From Planctomycetota bacterium (GTDB lineage: Bacteria; Planctomycetota; Planctomycetia; Pirellulales; Pirellulaceae), in NCBI GenBank assembly GCA_029979005.1, contig JAPOIJ010000008.1, positions 1 through 54,425 of the forward strand: a DNA stretch of 54,425 bases, in the 5' to 3' direction. Made by a program: the position numbers and the translations under genes. Positions 26,893 through 36,465 of this stretch are shown piece after piece (positions within the stretch are counted from its first letter, which is position 1; each line of letters starts with the position of its first letter). The notes under the pieces were generated by a model that was given only the letters and a program-made list of their open reading frames with translations, was not told where the DNA came from and ran no database searches.

Positions 26893-27495
26893 TCAAGTTC
26901 GGAGAGACAGCGGAACAACAAAACGGTGATCCGAAGTGGCTGATGGATCGGTCGAAGAAGCATTTTCGGATTCGATAAATTGCTTCAGTTTTTCCAAACT
27001 CATCAAGTACTCGGTCTTCATTTGTGAAGGGAAGAGCCAGCCAAAGTAGCCGTAGAATGGGCCCCATGGTAGCTTTCCATCGCTGGACCATGAGACGGTG
27101 GTAGTGTCTCCGTTTTCGACAAGTACAAAACTACTAAACATTCGCGGACGTGTTTCAAAATCAGTAGAGTATTCGATTCTCTGATTCGGTGTCGATTTTG
27201 TGATCCAGATTTTTCCTTTTCCGCGAATGTCGGTCCAACTCAGCGCCGCGTCCTTGCCCGACTTTTGCCCATTAAATTTCATCTCAAGGTCGACGATTTC
27301 GGCGGGGTTGAATTGGCGCGACCAATTGGGCCAGTTTTCTAACGAATTTAACTGAGCAAAAATTGCCTCTGGTTTACCCGCAATCGCGAGTTCGGCAGTG
27401 AATGAAAAGGAACGCGGAATCAAGCACCCAATAAATGCAAAAAACAAGATAACCGAACCGAAGAGCAATAACGCTCGAAAATAATACTTAAGCAT
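26893..27495 (-). CDS. SRPBCC/polyketide cyclase-fold protein with N-terminal anchor
   Basis: A 200-residue protein. The first hydrophobic segment (about residues 8-27, LLLFGSVILFFAFIGCLIP) would anchor it in the membrane, with the START-like domain outside. The domain begins with FTAELAIAGKPEAIFAQLNSLENWPNW, the classic SRPBCC opening, and includes GKGKIWITKSTPNQRIEY and TTVSWSSDGKLP. It would have a hydrophobic ligand pocket; the ligand is unknown. It converges with the ZIP gene with only 15 bases between stop codons. Confidence 0.82.
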   Translation of the reverse strand: MLKYYFRALLLFGSVILFFAFIGCLIPRSFSFTAELAIAGKPEAIFAQLNSLENWPNWSRQFNPAEIVDLEMKFNGQKSGKDAALSWTDIRGKGKIWITKSTPNQRIEYSTDFETRPRMFSSFVLVENGDTTTVSWSSDGKLPWGPFYGYFGWLFPSQMKTEYLMSLEKLKQFIESENASSTDPSATSDHRFVVPLSLRT

Positions 27496-27551
27496 TGGTG
27501 GATTACTGGACCATTTGATGAAAAATCCTCGTTGGCAAGTGGTTGCGGCCG

Positions 27552-28898
27552 TTAAGGTGCTTTCGTAAGACGCTTGATTTCTAAATTTCGAAACTCGACT
27601 GGGTCACTATGCCCTGCGAGTCCAAAGTAACCAGCGGTGCGATCTTTACCGGGATGTGGTCGATCAGCCATAAATTGGGAAGCCTCGTTTAGATCACAAT
27701 CAAGGATGATCGTTCCATTTAGCTCAACTTTGATTTTAGAACCAGAGACCGTCACTTCTTGAAAATTCCACTCGCCGACCGGTCGCTGGTAACCGCGATG
27801 AGCGGCAACCATACCGTATGCCGACCCATGGTATTGGCGATCATCAAGTTTGCTGAACTTTTCTGCGGTGTTGTCGAGGACTTGCAGCTCACACATACCC
27901 TGATAAGCCGTGTCACCTTTACCCGGATATCGAATTGCTAAACCATTATTTCCCCCGGGAGGAAGTTTGAATTCAAGACGGGCGACGAAATTATCATACT
28001 CGCCTTCGGTATGAATCGTTCCTCCTTTTCCTTTTTTACAGCGAATGCAATTGTCAATGACCTCGTAATTATCAAGAGGTCCTTTCCATCCGGTCAGGTC
28101 GGTACCATTGAAGATTGATTCGAAGCCTTTATCGTTTTTTGAAGCGAGAATTTTATTCGCTTCTTTAGCACTGAGTTCACGGGCGTAGATGTTGCGCCAC
28201 TTAATTTGGCCACCGTGGGTTTGCAACTGAATCGGGCCTTTCGCGATGAGTGGAAGTTTGCTCTTTTTCCCCCAATAGTTGGCCATGATGGCATGATCAA
28301 CAACTTGTTTGTCATTCAGCCAAACACTTGTTCGCGAACCGATTTGTTGAATTTTAACGCGATTCCATTCCCCGAACGGGTTGTCCGCTAATACCAGTGG
28401 ATCTTTTCCCGCCGAGCCACCTGGGTTGTTCCAAAGGCCTCCCGATCCCTTATCGGCTCCAAGCTTAAATTTGTTCTTGTCGGTGTAGTCCCAAATCTGC
28501 ACTTGAGGGGTGGCTTTCAAATAGATGCCACTGTCAGCCAATGCGACGGTTTTGTACTCAATTAAAAGTTCAAAGTCACCAAATTCTTTTTCCGAAGTCA
28601 AGAATGGGCCTTTGCCATCGTTAATGATCTCTCCATTTTCCACTCGCCAAAATTCACTTGTGTTGGCTTTTGCATCGGCGATCCGTTTGGCTTTGGCAGC
28701 ACTATCCATTTTTGACAGACTGCGGGGATCGTAAGTCTTGATCGCATACCAACCATCGAGGTTTTTCCCATTGAAAATTGGCTGGAAAGCATCGCTGTTA
28801 CCTTGACCAAAACTTTGGCTGGAACCGCAAATGAGAATTGCGAATGCAGTTAAAACAAAAAGTGAGTTCACGAAGTGAGCTGGCTGTTTTTTATTCAA
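27552..28898 (-). CDS. Secreted protein with two DUF1080 domains
   Basis: A 448-residue exported protein starting at a TTG codon, with a signal peptide ending near SFGQG (residue 33). Two DUF1080 (3-keto-disaccharide hydrolase type) domains sit in tandem: about residues 38-240, opening FQPIFNGKNLDGWYAIK, and about 258-446, opening FESIFNGTDLTGWKG. Both have the beta-sandwich phrases FELLIEYK/VARLEFKLPPGG and GEWNRVKI/GEWNFQEV. In planctomycetes this family is expanded and is linked to polysaccharide breakdown. The two halves differ enough to suggest an old duplication. Confidence 0.9.
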   Translation of the reverse strand: MNKKQPAHFVNSLFVLTAFAILICGSSQSFGQGNSDAFQPIFNGKNLDGWYAIKTYDPRSLSKMDSAAKAKRIADAKANTSEFWRVENGEIINDGKGPFLTSEKEFGDFELLIEYKTVALADSGIYLKATPQVQIWDYTDKNKFKLGADKGSGGLWNNPGGSAGKDPLVLADNPFGEWNRVKIQQIGSRTSVWLNDKQVVDHAIMANYWGKKSKLPLIAKGPIQLQTHGGQIKWRNIYARELSAKEANKILASKNDKGFESIFNGTDLTGWKGPLDNYEVIDNCIRCKKGKGGTIHTEGEYDNFVARLEFKLPPGGNNGLAIRYPGKGDTAYQGMCELQVLDNTAEKFSKLDDRQYHGSAYGMVAAHRGYQRPVGEWNFQEVTVSGSKIKVELNGTIILDCDLNEASQFMADRPHPGKDRTAGYFGLAGHSDPVEFRNLEIKRLTKAP

Positions 28899-29051
28899 TG
28901 TTTTCTCGTCAGTTTTAGCGTGAAAGTGGCATTAGATTTGACTACAACATCTTAACCTTCCAGCAAGTAGCGGACTACCAATCTTTAAAATTTTTAGTAA
29001 TCGCATACACAACTATCTTGTGTTTTTATCTCGAAAATCAAAGTCACCCGA

Positions 29052-29579
29052 ATGAATGATCCATTGAATCCGGAAATCTCCGAGGAATTTGCCCGCTTGT
29101 CCGTTGATTTGCTCAACCAGGCGACTATCAAAATCAAACATTGTGTAGACCAGTTGACAGAAGATCAGGTTTGGTGGCGTCCTCAACCAGCGATGAATAG
29201 TGTCGGAAACCTTCTGGTTCACATAGCGGGAAACTTAAGGCAATGGGGAGTAGTGCCGTTCACACTGGTCACGGATCATCGGGATCGAGAATCTGAGTTC
29301 TCCCCCGAACTCCGAAGAGATGTTACCGAGCTGATTCAAGAATTAGATTCGCTTGTGCAGACTGCGAAAGAACAGTGGCATTATTTATCAGTTAGTCAAT
29401 TAAGCAGAGTAATTAATATCCAAGGGTTCAGTGTTTCGAGAATGCAAGCGATCATTCATGCGTCCAGCCACTTTGTAGGTCATAGTCACCAAATCATTCA
29501 ACTAACCCGATTGCAGCTCCACAACGAATACAAATTTCACTGGACTCCAAATAAACCTCGGGGAGAGTTGCCAATTTAG
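29052..29579 (+). CDS. DinB-like metal-binding helical bundle protein
   Basis: A 175-residue cytoplasmic protein of the DinB/DUF1572 type, a four-helix bundle that usually binds a metal through three histidines. Candidates visible are the His in NLLVHIAGNLRQW (about residue 60) and the pair in HFVGHSHQIIQL (about 138-144). The opening helix and the phrase LTEDQVWWRPQPAMNSVGN are typical. Function in this family is mostly unknown; some members are thiol-dependent S-transferases. It stands alone. Confidence 0.85.
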   Translation: MNDPLNPEISEEFARLSVDLLNQATIKIKHCVDQLTEDQVWWRPQPAMNSVGNLLVHIAGNLRQWGVVPFTLVTDHRDRESEFSPELRRDVTELIQELDSLVQTAKEQWHYLSVSQLSRVINIQGFSVSRMQAIIHASSHFVGHSHQIIQLTRLQLHNEYKFHWTPNKPRGELPI

Positions 29580-29586
29580 GGGCGAT

Positions 29587-29679
29587 TCAGTCCCAAGGCT
29601 CGTGACGTTTCGGAGATCCCCAGGGCCAGGCTTGCTCAAGTGGTCCCAGTTTGTCGAGGAGCCACATCATTGAGAACAT
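29587..29679 (-). CDS. Possible 30-residue tryptophan-rich small protein or gene remnant
   Basis: A 30-codon frame that starts ATG at 29679 and ends TGA. Its translation, MFSMMWLLDKLGPLEQAWPW followed by ten more residues ending HEPWD, has four tryptophans and reads like natural protein rather than random sequence. A stop codon lies two codons before the start, so as it stands it cannot extend upstream in this frame. No strong ribosome binding site is visible. It may be a real small protein or the leftover C-terminus of a decayed gene. Confidence 0.35.
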   Translation of the reverse strand: MFSMMWLLDKLGPLEQAWPWGSPKRHEPWD

Positions 29680-29973
29680 TGCTCAAAGTGGGTATGCAGG
29701 AGGGCAGTCGCGTTCATCTTTGCAGGGAAGTGCTAGCGTTTAACTGCCATTATCCAGAAGCGTACCTCGGCTGGCTCACCTAAAGAATTGATCTAGGTTG
29801 AAAAATTCAGGTGGATTAGATTTATGCTGGACTTAATCCGCTTTTAAATTTACAGCTTTTCCTAATTTGTATTTTTCAGATTTTGGAAGGGTGTTGGTAT
29901 CCGGATCGAATGGAATCGGCGGTTACGTGATTGGTGAGCAATCATCAGATCGATTGACAAATGGAGTTGAGCA
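29680..29973. other. Leader region of the DUF4332 gene, nothing else recognised
   Basis: Together with the small frame before it, this is a 394-base gap. I see no terminator or RNA. It presumably contains the promoter for the 1201-residue protein that follows. Confidence 0.3.
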
Positions 29974-32900
29974 ATGAAGCTTACTGACCTTTTCATTGAG
30001 GGCACTCGCCACCAGCCAGATTTTAAACTTGGGCCGTTCTCCGATGGAGTTTCGTTGATCTGTAGCGATTACCGCGTTGGAAGAGCAGGTATTCTCGAGT
30101 TTTTTCGAGACGCTTGTCTCGGACTGAAAGCTGATTTCGACCCTTACGGTACTCATAATCAAACAGGGAGTTTGGGGGTTCGATTTGCGTCGGTCTCCTG
30201 TGAATTAAATCGCGGTCAGGAATCTCAAACGGTGATTAAGCGGCGTTTTGATAGCGGCAGCGGACATCAATGGGATGCTGATGCTTTGGCAGACTATTTA
30301 GCTCCCGTCGATTCAGAGCTGTTTGATTCTGTGTTTTGTGTAAGTTTTTTAGAAACGGCTGCCAATGCGCGCAGACTCGCCAGTGCTTTGCATCGAGAAT
30401 TAGGGGTTCCGATTGGTAAGGACTCGGTTGCAGAGCGTGATGCTGTGATCAAGAGAGAGCGGGATTCGCAAATGCGATTGGAGCAATTGTCTGCCCTTCG
30501 AGCGCGAATTGAGACGCTTGAATTAGAGCGCCGCAGAATTCTAGACAATTCTCGTCGAGATCAAAAAAAGCAATCAACCGAATTGAGTTTGGTTGAATTA
30601 GAAATAAATAATGTTGTTGCTGCGATTAATGAAATCGGGCAACAGCGCGCTGGCCTGGTCAGTGAGTGTAATGATCACGAGATACCTGCAGATTTAAATC
30701 CCATTCATTCCTCCGGTGAAATGAATGGGGGAACGCCTGTTAGTCCCGAACTGTCATCACTTTATGCACGCCTCGATCATGTTGAGGATCAAATTCAATG
30801 TTGGAGAAAGTTTCAGCTGAGTGTTCAGAAACAGCGGGTGCAGATACGTGATGAAATGGCTGTATGGAATGGATTGACGCTTGATTCCGGTCAACATCCC
30901 TATCATCATTCTCGAGAAATATTGGTCTCCTTGGAAAGCAAGGTAGATGAAGTTGATCGCAATGCTAAACATTGGGGGGATGCGGCGGCTGCTCGGGTTG
31001 ATACCGCCAGTATGGCGCGGACGGTTGGCGCAATCTGTGACAGTATGCGTGAAGATTTGTATGGCTTGTGCGACGAATTGGCACATCAATACAAGCATAT
31101 GCGTCATAAATCTGCGGCCGCTGAGTTAAAGCAATTGCGGGCGCTCTACAACGAAATTGGTTCCAACTTACAAAAATTGGCTCGTGAAAGAAAATCTATT
31201 GCAGCCCTCATTCGAGAGTCGGATGTTTTCGGGGCAAATTTGATTTCCTTGAGTGACACCGGTTTTATGGCTTCGGCGCGAACGCTGGGTTATGAAAAAG
31301 CTCGAGATCGATATTTTGCAGAGACAGCTCTAAAAGTAAGCAGAGCAGGGGGCACTGAAGATGATTTTCAAGAACGCATAAATTCAATCGACCGACGTCG
31401 AGCAGAATTAATAGCAAGCGCTCGCTCATTGGATACCGAGTTAGAACTTTTGCGCCAAAGACATCTGTCTTTACTTGAACAGCGTGCGGAATTAATCGAG
31501 TTGGAGAAACCATTGGATTGGTCCGCAAAGATTCAAGAGATTGACCAAACGCTGATTTCATTAAGATATCAATGCGAAGCGCTAAATAGTCATGGAGAGA
31601 TTGAACTGCCATCAGCCAATCCTATTGTCGAATTGGCGAGTCATGCATTGGAGCGTTTAACCGAAGGAGAATTCGACGCAATTTGGCTGGGGTATTCACA
31701 TCAAACCGGGAGTGTGAGCGAGCTGACCGCGACTGCGGTCGAATTAAACGTGAGAAATCGATTGGGGCATGAGGTTGCGTTTTCACAATTACCGTCGGGA
31801 CTCCAAAATCACGTCTATTTAGCCCTTGTTTTCGGAGTCAAGAATCACTTGCGCGAGAATGGAATCGAGATTCCGACCTTTATCGATCACGCTTTTGACC
31901 ACCTCGCCGACGATGTTATTCAAGATTTTCTTGAACGAGCGGAAAGCCTGCTGGGGGCGGGACATCAGGTGATACTGCTAGGGCGTTCTCTGGATAACAC
32001 CTCGGCGCTGCCATCGAAAGTCTTCACGATCCCTGCAATCTCTCCGGCTGCCGAAAATGTTGCGGCTGGGGTAGTTCATGATACTGTTGAGGGGCCGACC
32101 GTCTCGATCGTTACGGAACCCGAATGGCGCCCCGAAGATTTTGTGGCGACCGAAGTTTATGCGGCTGGCTTTCTACCCCGCCCATACCCGCTCTCAAAGT
32201 ATCCGAGGTCTCAGGCTCAATGGGCCGTTGAGGAAGAAGATTCTCTCGTGAGTCTGCCATTTCCAGTTTCCGGTCAAAAACAAGCTGCGGTTGGAGAGGG
32301 CGATGCCTCACCCACATCACCGTATCATCCCGCCGTTTCTTCGGTATCAGTTAGTATGATTGGGGACCGACTGGGTTATGTCTCTAGGATTGACGAAACA
32401 ACCAAGCTGGATCGATTGGGATTTTTCGATCCCAAGCAACTGAGACTGTTTCACGATCAAGGAATTGAGAGTGTCGGTGATCTGTTGGTAGTCGATGAGG
32501 AGATCGTTGGAGAACTCAACCTCCACACTGAACAGCTCGACAGATGGCAAGCGCAGTTGTGGCTTTTGATGCATGTCCCGGGGCTCCGGACACCTGATGC
32601 AAAAGTGTTAGTTGCCTGTGGTATTACAGAACCAGAGCATTTAGACACTTCGTTTCCACAGCAGATTCTGGAACGAATCGACCGTTTTTTCTCAACCAGT
32701 GAAGGTCGGCATTTTGGAGTCAGCCGAGATTCAATAACGCTCGACCGAATCAACGATTGGTATCGATCACTCGACCGCATCCGAGCGAAGGCTGAAGGTA
32801 CCGATACTGAACCGCAGGAGCTTAAGATTCGTCCTGGTGGAGATTCGCGGGGGAGTGGTCATGCACCGGGTAGCCGGAAGCCGTACCAGCGGACTGCACG

Positions 32901-33579
32901 GGGGTACCAAGCCCGGGATTTCGCACCCGATGGCAATTTAATCAAGTTAAACCGTGCTTCAAAAACCGCGAGACTTGCCAAGAACAATCAACAGCCCATG
33001 CTGGCTCGCCCACCCCGCATGCATTCAAACGCTCCGGTTGCCCAGATCGTTCCAAGCCTGCCGCCAGTGCCGGTACAGGATGTTGCCAAGACCAGTCGAA
33101 GTAAGCCAAGAGCAAAAAAGAAAGATACTAAACCCACTGCACTCAAGTTCTATCTCGACTTAAGTGATCATGTCGAAGCAGCTCCATCGATTGGCCCCAA
33201 AACAGCGGAGAGATTCGAGAAAATTGGAATCAGTACAGTCTCCGAGTTTTTGAAACATACTGCAGAATCGATGGAGGCGAAGCTAAACTATAAACGCATC
33301 TCAGAGAAAATTATTCGGGTATGGCAACATCAAGCGAGGTTGGTTTGCCGTATACCCAATTTGCGAGGTCATGATTCTCAATTGCTTGTCGCCTGTGGCA
33401 TCACCGAGCCGGAAACCCTGGCGACCATGCAACCCCAAGCATTGTTTGAAATCGTCGCTCCCTTTGCTGAAACCAAGGAAGGCCAGAAGATCATTCGCAA
33501 TGGTAAAAATCCTGATTTGGAGGAAGTCACCAACTGGATTAGCTGGGCTGCCGACTTCCGTTCACTGCAAGCAGCGTAA
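29974..33579 (+). CDS. RecF/SMC-like pseudo-ATPase with coiled coils and two DUF4332 repeats
   Basis: A 1201-residue protein. The N-terminus looks like a RecF/YhaN-type AAA head, but where a P-loop (GxNxxGKST) is expected it reads CSDYRVGRAGIL, lacking Lys and Ser/Thr. Long heptad-rich helices follow, notably about 150-215 and 450-530. The second half of the head at about 600-680 has LPSGLQNHVYLALVFG in place of the ABC signature and PTFIDHAFDHLADD in place of Walker B, with His where the catalytic acid usually lies. After a Pro-rich link come two helix-hairpin-helix-like DUF4332 repeats, at about 805-930 and 1055-1185, that both contain LVACGITEPE. It stands alone. It may be a DNA- or protein-binding scaffold. 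Confidence 0.85.
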   Translation: MKLTDLFIEGTRHQPDFKLGPFSDGVSLICSDYRVGRAGILEFFRDACLGLKADFDPYGTHNQTGSLGVRFASVSCELNRGQESQTVIKRRFDSGSGHQWDADALADYLAPVDSELFDSVFCVSFLETAANARRLASALHRELGVPIGKDSVAERDAVIKRERDSQMRLEQLSALRARIETLELERRRILDNSRRDQKKQSTELSLVELEINNVVAAINEIGQQRAGLVSECNDHEIPADLNPIHSSGEMNGGTPVSPELSSLYARLDHVEDQIQCWRKFQLSVQKQRVQIRDEMAVWNGLTLDSGQHPYHHSREILVSLESKVDEVDRNAKHWGDAAAARVDTASMARTVGAICDSMREDLYGLCDELAHQYKHMRHKSAAAELKQLRALYNEIGSNLQKLARERKSIAALIRESDVFGANLISLSDTGFMASARTLGYEKARDRYFAETALKVSRAGGTEDDFQERINSIDRRRAELIASARSLDTELELLRQRHLSLLEQRAELIELEKPLDWSAKIQEIDQTLISLRYQCEALNSHGEIELPSANPIVELASHALERLTEGEFDAIWLGYSHQTGSVSELTATAVELNVRNRLGHEVAFSQLPSGLQNHVYLALVFGVKNHLRENGIEIPTFIDHAFDHLADDVIQDFLERAESLLGAGHQVILLGRSLDNTSALPSKVFTIPAISPAAENVAAGVVHDTVEGPTVSIVTEPEWRPEDFVATEVYAAGFLPRPYPLSKYPRSQAQWAVEEEDSLVSLPFPVSGQKQAAVGEGDASPTSPYHPAVSSVSVSMIGDRLGYVSRIDETTKLDRLGFFDPKQLRLFHDQGIESVGDLLVVDEEIVGELNLHTEQLDRWQAQLWLLMHVPGLRTPDAKVLVACGITEPEHLDTSFPQQILERIDRFFSTSEGRHFGVSRDSITLDRINDWYRSLDRIRAKAEGTDTEPQELKIRPGGDSRGSGHAPGSRKPYQRTARGYQARDFAPDGNLIKLNRASKTARLAKNNQQPMLARPPRMHSNAPVAQIVPSLPPVPVQDVAKTSRSKPRAKKKDTKPTALKFYLDLSDHVEAAPSIGPKTAERFEKIGISTVSEFLKHTAESMEAKLNYKRISEKIIRVWQHQARLVCRIPNLRGHDSQLLVACGITEPETLATMQPQALFEIVAPFAETKEGQKIIRNGKNPDLEEVTNWISWAADFRSLQAA

Positions 33580-33626
33580 ATTCATTGGCGCTGTAATTTC
33601 AGAGAATACATCGATTAGGAAATTCC

Positions 33627-35222
33627 TTAAATCTGCGGCCCTGCATTGAGTACTTCTTCAGAGGCTTTATCAGCGTAAGCGGTAAAGTTATCGCGGAACT
33701 TTGTTGCCAGTAACTTTGCCGTTTCTTCAAACGCGACGGCATCTTTCCACGTTCCCCGTGGTTGGAGTATCTTTCCTGGAACGCCGACGCACGATTTTGG
33801 GATTCGCAGCCCAAAAATTGGATCGGTGGTGTAGTCGGCAATCGCGAGCGATCCGTTATGAATAGCGTCAATAATCGCGCGCGTGTATTGAAGGCTGATT
33901 CGCGAACCGACTCCAAACGCTCCGCCGCTCCAACCGGTGTTGACCAACCAGGCACTGGTTCCGTGGAGTTGCATTTGTTCAGCTAATAACGTGGCGTATT
34001 TGGTTGGGTGCCAGACTAAGAACGCAGCGCCAAAGCAGGCGGAAAAAGTTGCTTCGGGATCTTTGACTCCGACTTCGGTTCCCGCCACCTTTGCCGTGTA
34101 ACCGCTGATAAAATGATACATCGCTTGAGCAGAAGTCAGTTTGCTCACCGGAGGGAGGACGCCAAAGGCATCGCAAGTCAGAAATACAATGTTCTTGGGC
34201 GAATCGGTGATGCAGGGAATCCTGGCGTTATCAATGTACTCGATGGGATAGGAACAGCGTGTGTTTTGGGTCAATGACACATCGTTGTAATTAACTTCGT
34301 GGGTGACTGGGTCCTGAACGGTGTTCTCAAGCACCGAACCATAGCGGATCGCGTCAAAGATTTGGGGCTCTTTTTCTTTCGAGAGGTTAATGCATTTCGC
34401 GTAACACCCTCCTTCGATATTGAAGACGCCATCGTCGTTCCAGCAGTGCTCGTCGTCTCCAATGAGTGGTCGCGATGGATCGGCCGACAGTGTTGTCTTT
34501 CCAGTTCCCGACAGTCCGAAGAACAGTGAGACATCGTGTTTTTCACCAACGTTACACGAGCAATGCATCGACAGAATATCTCGTTTGGGCATCAGATAAT
34601 TCATGATCGTGAATACGCCTTTTTTCATCTCACCGGCGTATTCAGTTCCTAAAATTACCATTTCACCGCGATCGAAGTTAATCGAAACGGAAGTGGTGGA
34701 ATCGACGCCCTCAATCGAGGTGTCGGCAGAGGCTTGTCCAGCATTGTAAATAATGTAGTCGGGTTCGCCGAAGTCAGCCAATTCCTCCGCCGTCGGTCGA
34801 ATCAACATGTTGTGCATAAATAAAGCGTGATAGGCGCGTGAGCAGATGACGCGAACTTTAAGGCGACAGTTGGGGTCCCAGCCAGCGAAGGCGTCGAGAA
34901 CATAAAACTGTGGGCAGTTGTCGAGGAAATCGACTGCCTGTTGTTTCACTTTTGCAAACGATTCTTCAGGCATGGGGATATTGATCTCCCCCCACCAGAC
35001 ATCATCGTTAATGCTCTCTTGCTGAACGATCCGTTTGTCTTTAGGGCTGCGTCCAGTTTTATCACCCGAGTTGGAAGACAGTCCTCCGGTGCTGGTGATC
35101 ATCCCTTGATCGAATTTGATGGCCTCTTCGTAAAGACGGGCAGGGGCTGTGTTTCGTAAAATACCTTCTGGAAATTCAGGTTGAGTTAATGAAGCAATTC
35201 TTGATTGGTTCGGTGTGGCCAT
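33627..35222 (-). CDS. pckA: Phosphoenolpyruvate carboxykinase (ATP)
   Basis: Converts oxaloacetate and ATP to phosphoenolpyruvate, the entry step of gluconeogenesis. The ATP loop is [10 protein letters not shown] at about residue 235, followed by the metal-binding GDDEHCW. Other landmarks are RSPKDKR near 50, the substrate region and [10 protein letters not shown] near 440. The length of 531 residues is standard. The ATG at 35222 has an AGGA ribosome binding site; the frame extends to 35273 without family similarity. It is divergent from prpB-prpC, which fits a switch to growth on propionate or other gluconeogenic substrates. Confidence 0.97.
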   Translation of the reverse strand: MATPNQSRIASLTQPEFPEGILRNTAPARLYEEAIKFDQGMITSTGGLSSNSGDKTGRSPKDKRIVQQESINDDVWWGEINIPMPEESFAKVKQQAVDFLDNCPQFYVLDAFAGWDPNCRLKVRVICSRAYHALFMHNMLIRPTAEELADFGEPDYIIYNAGQASADTSIEGVDSTTSVSINFDRGEMVILGTEYAGEMKKGVFTIMNYLMPKRDILSMHCSCNVGEKHDVSLFFGLSGTGKTTLSADPSRPLIGDDEHCWNDDGVFNIEGGCYAKCINLSKEKEPQIFDAIRYGSVLENTVQDPVTHEVNYNDVSLTQNTRCSYPIEYIDNARIPCITDSPKNIVFLTCDAFGVLPPVSKLTSAQAMYHFISGYTAKVAGTEVGVKDPEATFSACFGAAFLVWHPTKYATLLAEQMQLHGTSAWLVNTGWSGGAFGVGSRISLQYTRAIIDAIHNGSLAIADYTTDPIFGLRIPKSCVGVPGKILQPRGTWKDAVAFEETAKLLATKFRDNFTAYADKASEEVLNAGPQI

Positions 35223-35580
35223 GTGATCGTTCCTGCGTGGACCGGAAACGGGAGGCTTTACGAAAGAAAGCAATGTTGCTGCGAAAAATATCAGCAGAAT
35301 GTTTCCGTGGAAGCTCCCTAATTGAGTCCATTTCAGTTAATGTTTTTGGATAAGTGATCAGGTTAACTACCTTATTGATTCTGTCAAAGCCAACTCGCCG
35401 GTCGAAGGCTCATATTTTTCCGAAGCTAAAGCAATCTTCGTGGTTTCCAAGAGAACTTCCATATGTTGAATAATTTTTCCCGCAGGTCGGCGTTTCACGG
35501 TAGGATTAGCTTGGCTAACCAAGGTGCTTTCAAAGAAGCCGCTTGGCCGTTTCTAATTTTATCGAAGAAAGAGTCACGGT
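35223..35580. promoter_or_regulatory. Divergent promoter region between pckA and prpB
   Basis: This 358-base region must hold the promoters of pckA (minus) and prpBC (plus). No clear palindromic operator, hairpin or small ORF was found by eye. Confidence 0.4.
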
Positions 35581-36465
35581 ATGTCCTCAACTCCAGGTGA
35601 GCGATTTCGAACGGCGATGGTCGAAGAGAAACCGCTACAAATTCCCGGCACCATTAATGCCTACACGGCGTTACTCGCTCAGCGTCAGGGATATCGCGCA
35701 ATTTATCTTTCAGGGGCTGGTGTTGCGAACGCTTCGTATGGCATACCTGATCTGGGGATGACATCCATGTCGGATGTTTTGGTTGATATCGAACGGATTA
35801 CTTCTGCCTGTGCGTTACCTTTGCTGGTGGATGCGGATACAGGTTGGGGGCACTCTTTGTGTATTGCCAGGACCATTCAGGCGTTCATAAAAGCGGGTGC
35901 GGCGGCAGTCCATATCGAAGATCAGCAGGCGGCCAAACGCTGTGGACATCGTCCAAATAAATCGATGGTGAGTACTGGAGAGATGGTTGATCGTCTGCAT
36001 GCAGCGGTTGATGCTCGAACGGATGAATCGTTTGTGATCATGGCTCGTACTGATGCTTTGGCGGAAGAGGGGTTGGAGCGATCGATTGAACGTTGTCAGC
36101 GTTATATCGAAGCGGGAGCCGATGTTATTTTTGCCGAAGCTATCACCGATGCTGAGCACTATCGATTTTTTACCCAATCGTTGAGCGTGCCGGTGCTTGC
36201 GAATATGACCGAATTCGGAATGAGTCCGTTGATGACGGTCGAGCATCTTTCAAAGGTGGGGGTGGAATTGGTACTCTATCCGCTGTCTGCGTTTCGAATG
36301 ATGAGCCGCGCAGCTGAAATGGCTTATGAGACGATTCGAAAAACGGGTACTCAGAGCAGTCTTCTCGATCAGATGCAAACTCGAGAAAAACTTTATGAAG
36401 TGCTGGATTATCACGCGTACGAGCAAAAAATAGACGACCTATTAAATAAGGCTGATGCAGAATGA
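35581..36465 (+). CDS. prpB: 2-methylisocitrate lyase
   Basis: Cleaves 2-methylisocitrate to pyruvate and succinate, the last step of the methylcitrate cycle for propionyl-CoA. The isocitrate lyase superfamily active-site motif KRCGH is at residues 119-123. DADTGWG and AAVHIEDQQ provide metal and substrate contacts, and [12 protein letters not shown] follows. At 294 residues it is the size of PrpB rather than the longer isocitrate lyase. The stop overlaps the start of prpC as ATGA, so the two are translationally coupled. Carboxyphosphoenolpyruvate phosphonomutase-like relatives are the main alternative, but the motif and neighbour favour PrpB. Confidence 0.92.
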   Translation: MSSTPGERFRTAMVEEKPLQIPGTINAYTALLAQRQGYRAIYLSGAGVANASYGIPDLGMTSMSDVLVDIERITSACALPLLVDADTGWGHSLCIARTIQAFIKAGAAAVHIEDQQAAKRCGHRPNKSMVSTGEMVDRLHAAVDARTDESFVIMARTDALAEEGLERSIERCQRYIEAGADVIFAEAITDAEHYRFFTQSLSVPVLANMTEFGMSPLMTVEHLSKVGVELVLYPLSAFRMMSRAAEMAYETIRKTGTQSSLLDQMQTREKLYEVLDYHAYEQKIDDLLNKADAE

